Shown here: piece by piece, positions 16,138-18,337 of the stretch
How the letters are laid out: each line of letters opens with the position of its first letter
Position numbering within the stretch: position 1 is the first letter of the stretch
NCBI GenBank assembly: GCA_937876095.1
Contig: CALFIE010000103.1
Coordinates: 1-18,337, forward strand
Length of the DNA: 18,337 nucleotides
Direction: 5' to 3'
DNA from: an uncultured Flavobacteriales bacterium
GTDB lineage: Bacteria > Bacteroidota > Bacteroidia > Flavobacteriales > Weeksellaceae
Notes under the pieces: model-generated
The model's database searches: none
The model's input: the letters and a program-made list of their open reading frames with translations, nothing else
What the model was told of the DNA's origin: nothing
Made by a program: the position numbers and the translations under genes

Positions 16138-17347
16138 TTGAATCACTATTAAAATTAATAATAATCTTATTAGAATCTTCTTGATTATAAGATTTTAAAT
16201 CTGGATAATTTTTAGCAAAATCTTCAAAAGTTTCACTTATAAAAAATACATTATTGTGTCTTTTGGAAACATCTATAAAAGGTTTTAGGTTCTCGTTCTT
16301 TTCATCTATTCCCTTATTAATTACCATAAGTTGAAAACTTGGATTTTGTTCTAATGCTTCTTTAATTGCTGTAACAATATGTTTATCCCCAAAACTAAAA
16401 CCTACACAAATAAGTAATACATTTTCATTTCTAAGTGATTGTTGAAACCTTGACATCATTTCAAAGTAGGGCTGTTCATAAGAACTCTCATATTTACTTT
16501 GATTTGGATAAATCATTAATGCATCATCTACATTATCCTTTTGAAAAATAATATTTTCTTCTTTACACCAATCTACAGAACCGTGTAATTTATACAAATG
16601 GAAAACTTTTTGTATAAAATTATCCTCTTCTTTTACTCTGCTATTATTTCTTGAAACAATATCTAAATCAAAATTTCTACCACTAAATACTCTTGGTAAA
16701 GAAAATGAAAAACCATCAATTATTGTAAAATTTGCCAATTTACCAGCCTGCTCAAAAAGAGTGTCATAATTCAAAGTAAACAATTTGAATCTTGGATATG
16801 TTACCTTTCTTTTTGTAATTTTATTTAACAAAAGTGAATGTGGCGAATTATCAGGCAATTCTAATGTACATCTATCTTTAATGAGTTTCTTTATTGTATC
16901 AACACTTTTCGAAATATCAATTTTCTCATCATTTATATATTCTTTGGCGGTATTTGCTAAGGATAAAACTTTTTCTAAATTTTTTATAATACCATTACTG
17001 TCTGTATCATTATATTTTACTAATTTGCATAACAATTCAAAATTTTCTTTTCCAAGTTCTTTTTCAGAGTCATCCCATAATTGAGATAAAATTTTTCCTT
17101 TTTTATCACCTTTTCCTATTCCAATAGAAGAACCTGCACCTGTAAGAATTAATATATTTTCAAATTGATTATTTAAAAAATTATTGTACAATTTTCTCTT
17201 TGTTTCCTGTGCATATGCTTCCTTATTAGGGTTTTTTTCATCTTTAAAGTCATGCTTTTTTCCATTAATATAAATGTCTTCAACGATACTCTCTGGATTA
17301 TAAGTTACTGCAACAGAATTTTGGTTATTAATATATAGATACTCCAT
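16118..17347 (-). CDS. SIR2-domain protein, probable NADase effector of a SIR2-HerA defence system
   Basis: The 409-aa cytoplasmic protein carries the sirtuin-type NAD-binding motifs. They are I-L-T-G-A-G-S-S (67-74), L-F-T-L-N-Y-D-T (189-196, with N193 and D195) and Y-K-L-H-G-S-V-D-W (252-260, with H255 as the likely catalytic histidine). A C-terminal strand-loop V-G-F-S-F-G-D-K-H-I (315-324) is typical of the SIR2-like defence proteins. About 60 residues precede the Rossmann core. Cys zinc ligands of true deacetylases are not evident, which favours NAD hydrolysis over deacetylation. It is the first gene of the operon and overlaps the HerA-like gene by 20 nt. SIR2-HerA pairs act in abortive anti-phage defence by depleting NAD. 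Gene assignment is firm; NADase activity is inferred. Confidence 0.9.
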   Translation of the reverse strand: MEYLYINNQNSVAVTYNPESIVEDIYINGKKHDFKDEKNPNKEAYAQETKRKLYNNFLNNQFENILILTGAGSSIGIGKGDKKGKILSQLWDDSEKELGKENFELLCKLVKYNDTDSNGIIKNLEKVLSLANTAKEYINDEKIDISKSVDTIKKLIKDRCTLELPDNSPHSLLLNKITKRKVTYPRFKLFTLNYDTLFEQAGKLANFTIIDGFSFSLPRVFSGRNFDLDIVSRNNSRVKEEDNFIQKVFHLYKLHGSVDWCKEENIIFQKDNVDDALMIYPNQSKYESSYEQPYFEMMSRFQQSLRNENVLLICVGFSFGDKHIVTAIKEALEQNPSFQLMVINKGIDEKNENLKPFIDVSKRHNNVFFISETFEDFAKNYPDLKSYNQEDSNKIIINFNSDSNEAKSV

Positions 17348-17363
17348 AAAAGAAAATTTTTAA

Positions 17364-17371
17364 CAAAATTA
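17364..17371 (-). promoter_or_regulatory. -7-like promoter element of the SIR2-HerA operon
   Basis: On the minus strand the sequence TAATTTTG matches TAnnTTTG, 16 bp before the SIR2 ATG. A TTTG lies 25 bp further upstream, a somewhat long spacer. Support is moderate to weak because the region is AT-rich. Confidence 0.35.
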
Positions 17372-17394
17372 ATTTTTCCAAAAAAAAATTAATG

Positions 17395-17449
17395 CCCAAA
17401 CCCACCTATAAATTAACCCCCCTCTTTTATAGAGGAAACAAATCCCCCC
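17395..17449 (-). other. G-rich tracts on the minus strand upstream of the defence operon, possible G-quadruplex
   Basis: Plus-strand C-runs at 17395-17397, 17401-17403, 17405-17406, 17417-17422 and 17444-17449 give, on the minus (transcribed) side, G6, G6, GG, G3 and G3. Such runs stand out in otherwise very AT-rich DNA and lie directly upstream of the SIR2 promoter. Quadruplex formation is inferred from the pattern alone. Confidence 0.4.
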
Positions 17450-17625
17450 TCACACTTTTTATAAATCAGGAAATTTCAGGACAGTAAATTATTCGTTTTT
17501 TTTGATGGATAAATTTATTCAAAATCAGACAGATAAACAAATGATTTTTCTTCTTCTTTTTCTTTTATAATATTTCATCAACTTATCAAATACTTTTAGT
17601 TTCCTGGTACTTCACAATCCAACTC

Positions 17626-17668
17626 AAATGCTAAATCATCAACTTGCTTGGTATTCTATTTAGCATTT
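17626..17668. repeat. Perfect 11-bp inverted repeat with 21-bp spacer
   Basis: AAATGCTAAAT (17626-17636) is the exact inverse of ATTTAGCATTT (17658-17668). Transcribed rightwards it would form a hairpin followed by TTTAAAATT, a weak terminator. It may instead be the ends of a small decayed element. Confidence 0.55.
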
Positions 17669-17705
17669 TAAAATTACACCAACACCCCCCTAAAAACCCT
17701 CACTA

Positions 17706-17735
17706 ATAAGGAGCAATGATAATCATTGCACTTAT
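17706..17735. promoter_or_regulatory. Extended palindrome containing the Fur-box core AATGATAATCATT
   Basis: GCAATGAT-A-ATCATTGC (17713-17729) is a perfect 8-1-8 palindrome flanked by a second pair, ATAAG (17706-17710) and CTTAT (17731-17735). Its centre AATGATAATCATT equals the middle 13 bases of the classic 19-bp Fur box. No intact iron gene is adjacent; the nearest downstream start is the broken gene at 17838. Confidence 0.5.
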
Positions 17736-17837
17736 CTGTTTTACTTTATATTTAATAGAAATTCAAGGTGATAGTTGTAATTTCTTTAGATTTTGGTTTT
17801 AAGATATGTTTCTCAAACAACTCAAAAATTCAAAACA

Positions 17838-18035
17838 ATGGTAACAATTATCAACTTCAAAGAAAGACAAAAAGAAGACGGAACTTCCTTCTATGTTTTA
17901 GAAGTTCAAGGTGGTATTGAAATGATTAAAAACAAAAAAACATTTCATATCTTTGCTATAGTGCAAAGTAAAAGGGAAGCATTAATTTTACAATATTTTT
18001 TAATTTGTTGCACTTATGTTGTACTTATGAAATAA
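17838..18035 (+). pseudogene. N-terminal remnant of a conserved flavobacterial hypothetical protein (MVTIINFKERQ family)
   Basis: The ATG at 17838 begins MVTIINFKERQKEDGTSFYV, followed by L-E-V-Q-G-G-I-E-M-I-K. I recognise this as the start of a small conserved flavobacterial protein of about 100 residues whose function I do not know. After residue 33 the expected continuation is lost. The frame runs on through an unrelated, hydrophobic tail (F-H-I-F-A-I-V-Q-S, L-I-L-Q-Y-F-L-I-C-C) to a stop at 18033-18035. The break lies near nt 17937. An in-frame GTG at 17793 would add 15 residues but lacks the family start. Most likely it is a truncated, non-functional copy. It sits between the defence region and mazG, supporting the idea that this spot has suffered insertions and deletions. 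Confidence 0.6.
18007..18028 (+). repeat. Two tandem 11-bp copies of GTTGYACTTAT
   Basis: GTTGCACTTAT (18007-18017) is followed directly by GTTGTACTTAT (18018-18028). The core TTGCACTTAT also occurs at 17726-17735 within the right arm of the palindrome. Three related copies in 300 bp could be protein-binding iterons or traces of a small element. Confidence 0.5.
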
Positions 18036-18037
18036 AA

Positions 18038-18068
18038 AAAGCCTAAAAACTATTTGTTTAAAGGCTTT
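18038..18068. terminator. Hairpin with T-run on the minus strand, terminator-like
   Basis: AAAGCCT (18038-18044) pairs with AGGCTTT (18062-18068) around a 17-nt loop. Read on the minus strand the stem is followed by a run of seven T bases, so it works better for leftward transcription; on the plus strand only three T bases follow. It could serve both directions. Confidence 0.55.
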
Positions 18069-18084
18069 ACAGAAAATTTATTTT

Positions 18085-18105
18085 AACTTTGTCAAAGTTT
18101 TTTTT
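18085..18105 (+). terminator. Short palindrome followed by T-run, upstream of mazG
   Basis: AACTTTG-T-CAAAGTT (18085-18099) is a perfect 7-1-7 inverted repeat followed by six more T bases. It resembles a compact rho-independent terminator that isolates mazG from upstream transcription. An operator function is also possible. Confidence 0.5.
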
Positions 18106-18132
18106 ATCACATAATCACATCCACACATCATC

Positions 18133-18337
18133 ATGAATTCCAAAGAACAAAAACTAGAAGCTTTCTCTAAATTACTCGATATCATGGACGATTTGCGAGA
18201 AAAATGTCCTTGGGATAAAAAGCAAGATTTACAATCACTGAGACATTTGACGCTAGAAGAAGTCTACGAACTTTCTGATGCTTTGCTCGAAGAAAATCTC
18301 ACCGAAATTAAAAAAGAATTGGGCGATGTTTTGTTGC
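18133..18337 (+). CDS. mazG: MazG nucleoside triphosphate pyrophosphohydrolase, 5' part
   Basis: The frame runs from the ATG at 18133 to the window end (68 codons) with no stop. The sequence L-D-I-M-D-D-L-R-E-K-C-P-W-D-K-K-Q is the conserved start of MazG. L-T-L-E-E-V-Y-E-L-S-D-A and K-K-E-L-G-D-V-L-L carry the E-E-x-x-E and E-x-x-D metal-binding residues of the all-alpha pyrophosphatase fold. MazG hydrolyses (d)NTPs to monophosphates and is linked to nucleotide-pool cleansing and stress control. The start is preceded by a terminator-like palindrome, so it likely has its own promoter in the 30 bp between, although none is obvious. It is a housekeeping gene, marking the right end of the accessory region. 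Confidence 0.92.
   Translation, partial: MNSKEQKLEAFSKLLDIMDDLREKCPWDKKQDLQSLRHLTLEEVYELSDALLEENLTEIKKELGDVLL

Larger units (their letters stand above)
17348..17837. other. 490-bp non-coding strip upstream of the defence operon
   Basis: No credible gene was found. A 28-codon hydrophobic frame (17716-17802) starts inside a palindrome and is not supported. From left to right the strip holds the likely promoter of the SIR2 gene, C-rich tracts, a small hairpin CCTCT-TTTAT-AGAGG (17421-17435), an 11-bp inverted repeat (17626-17668), a third C6 tract (17685-17690) and a 17-bp palindrome (17713-17729). Confidence 0.55.

Noticed and set aside
17716..17802. 28-codon hydrophobic ORF preceded by AAGGAG
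   Set aside because: The purine motif is only 2 nt from the ATG, the start lies in the palindrome, and the peptide resembles nothing I know.
1..18337. CRISPR array, tRNA or rRNA genes
   Set aside because: No regularly spaced repeats beyond the two short pairs listed, and no cloverleaf or rRNA-like sequence was seen on reading.

Overview
The window looks like a low-GC Bacteroidota chromosome, most likely of the class Flavobacteriia and perhaps the Weeksellaceae. Support comes from a SusC/RagA-type receptor, a type IX secretion (T9SS) C-terminal sorting domain, an RteC-like segment, TAnnTTTG-type -7 promoter elements, few Shine-Dalgarno sequences, and flavobacterial-looking MazG and MVTIINFKERQ-type genes. 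The family assignment is an impression from remembered protein sequences and was not computed.

Layout. Positions 2-1666 hold housekeeping genes: the 3' end of gcvP and, 9 bp later, dapB. Positions 1710-11100 hold a collinear heavy-metal efflux cassette. It has a Fur-family repressor, a 15-bp 7-1-7 palindrome that is a likely operator, a small Cys/His-rich exported protein, a CzcA-type RND pump fused to a CzcC/TolC-type outer-membrane channel, a CzcB-type lipoprotein adaptor, an isoprenylcysteine-methyltransferase-like membrane protein, and a P1B-type Zn/Cd/Pb ATPase. Together these would move divalent metal from cytoplasm to periplasm (ATPase) and from periplasm to the outside (RND tripartite pump).

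Positions 11182-13752 are scarred. An ORF there joins the N-terminus of an RteC (conjugative-transposon regulator) to the C-terminal half of a T9SS-exported phospholipase D-like protein. It is followed by a terminator and by a SusC/RagA receptor cut off at about one third of its length.

Positions 13818-17347, on the opposite strand and very AT-rich, hold a three-gene operon: a SIR2-domain protein, a HerA-type ATPase overlapping it by 20 nt, and an unrecognised 190-aa protein 10 nt further on. SIR2 plus HerA is a known anti-phage NAD-depleting pair. The third gene is the best candidate for something undescribed.

Positions 17348-18132 are a non-coding or decayed strip. It holds G-rich tracts (on the minus strand), an 11-bp inverted repeat, a near-consensus Fur-box-like palindrome, the N-terminal remnant of a conserved flavobacterial gene, and two terminator-like hairpins. 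mazG begins at 18133 and runs off the window. The defence operon thus sits between truncated host genes, as expected for an insertion and deletion hotspot.
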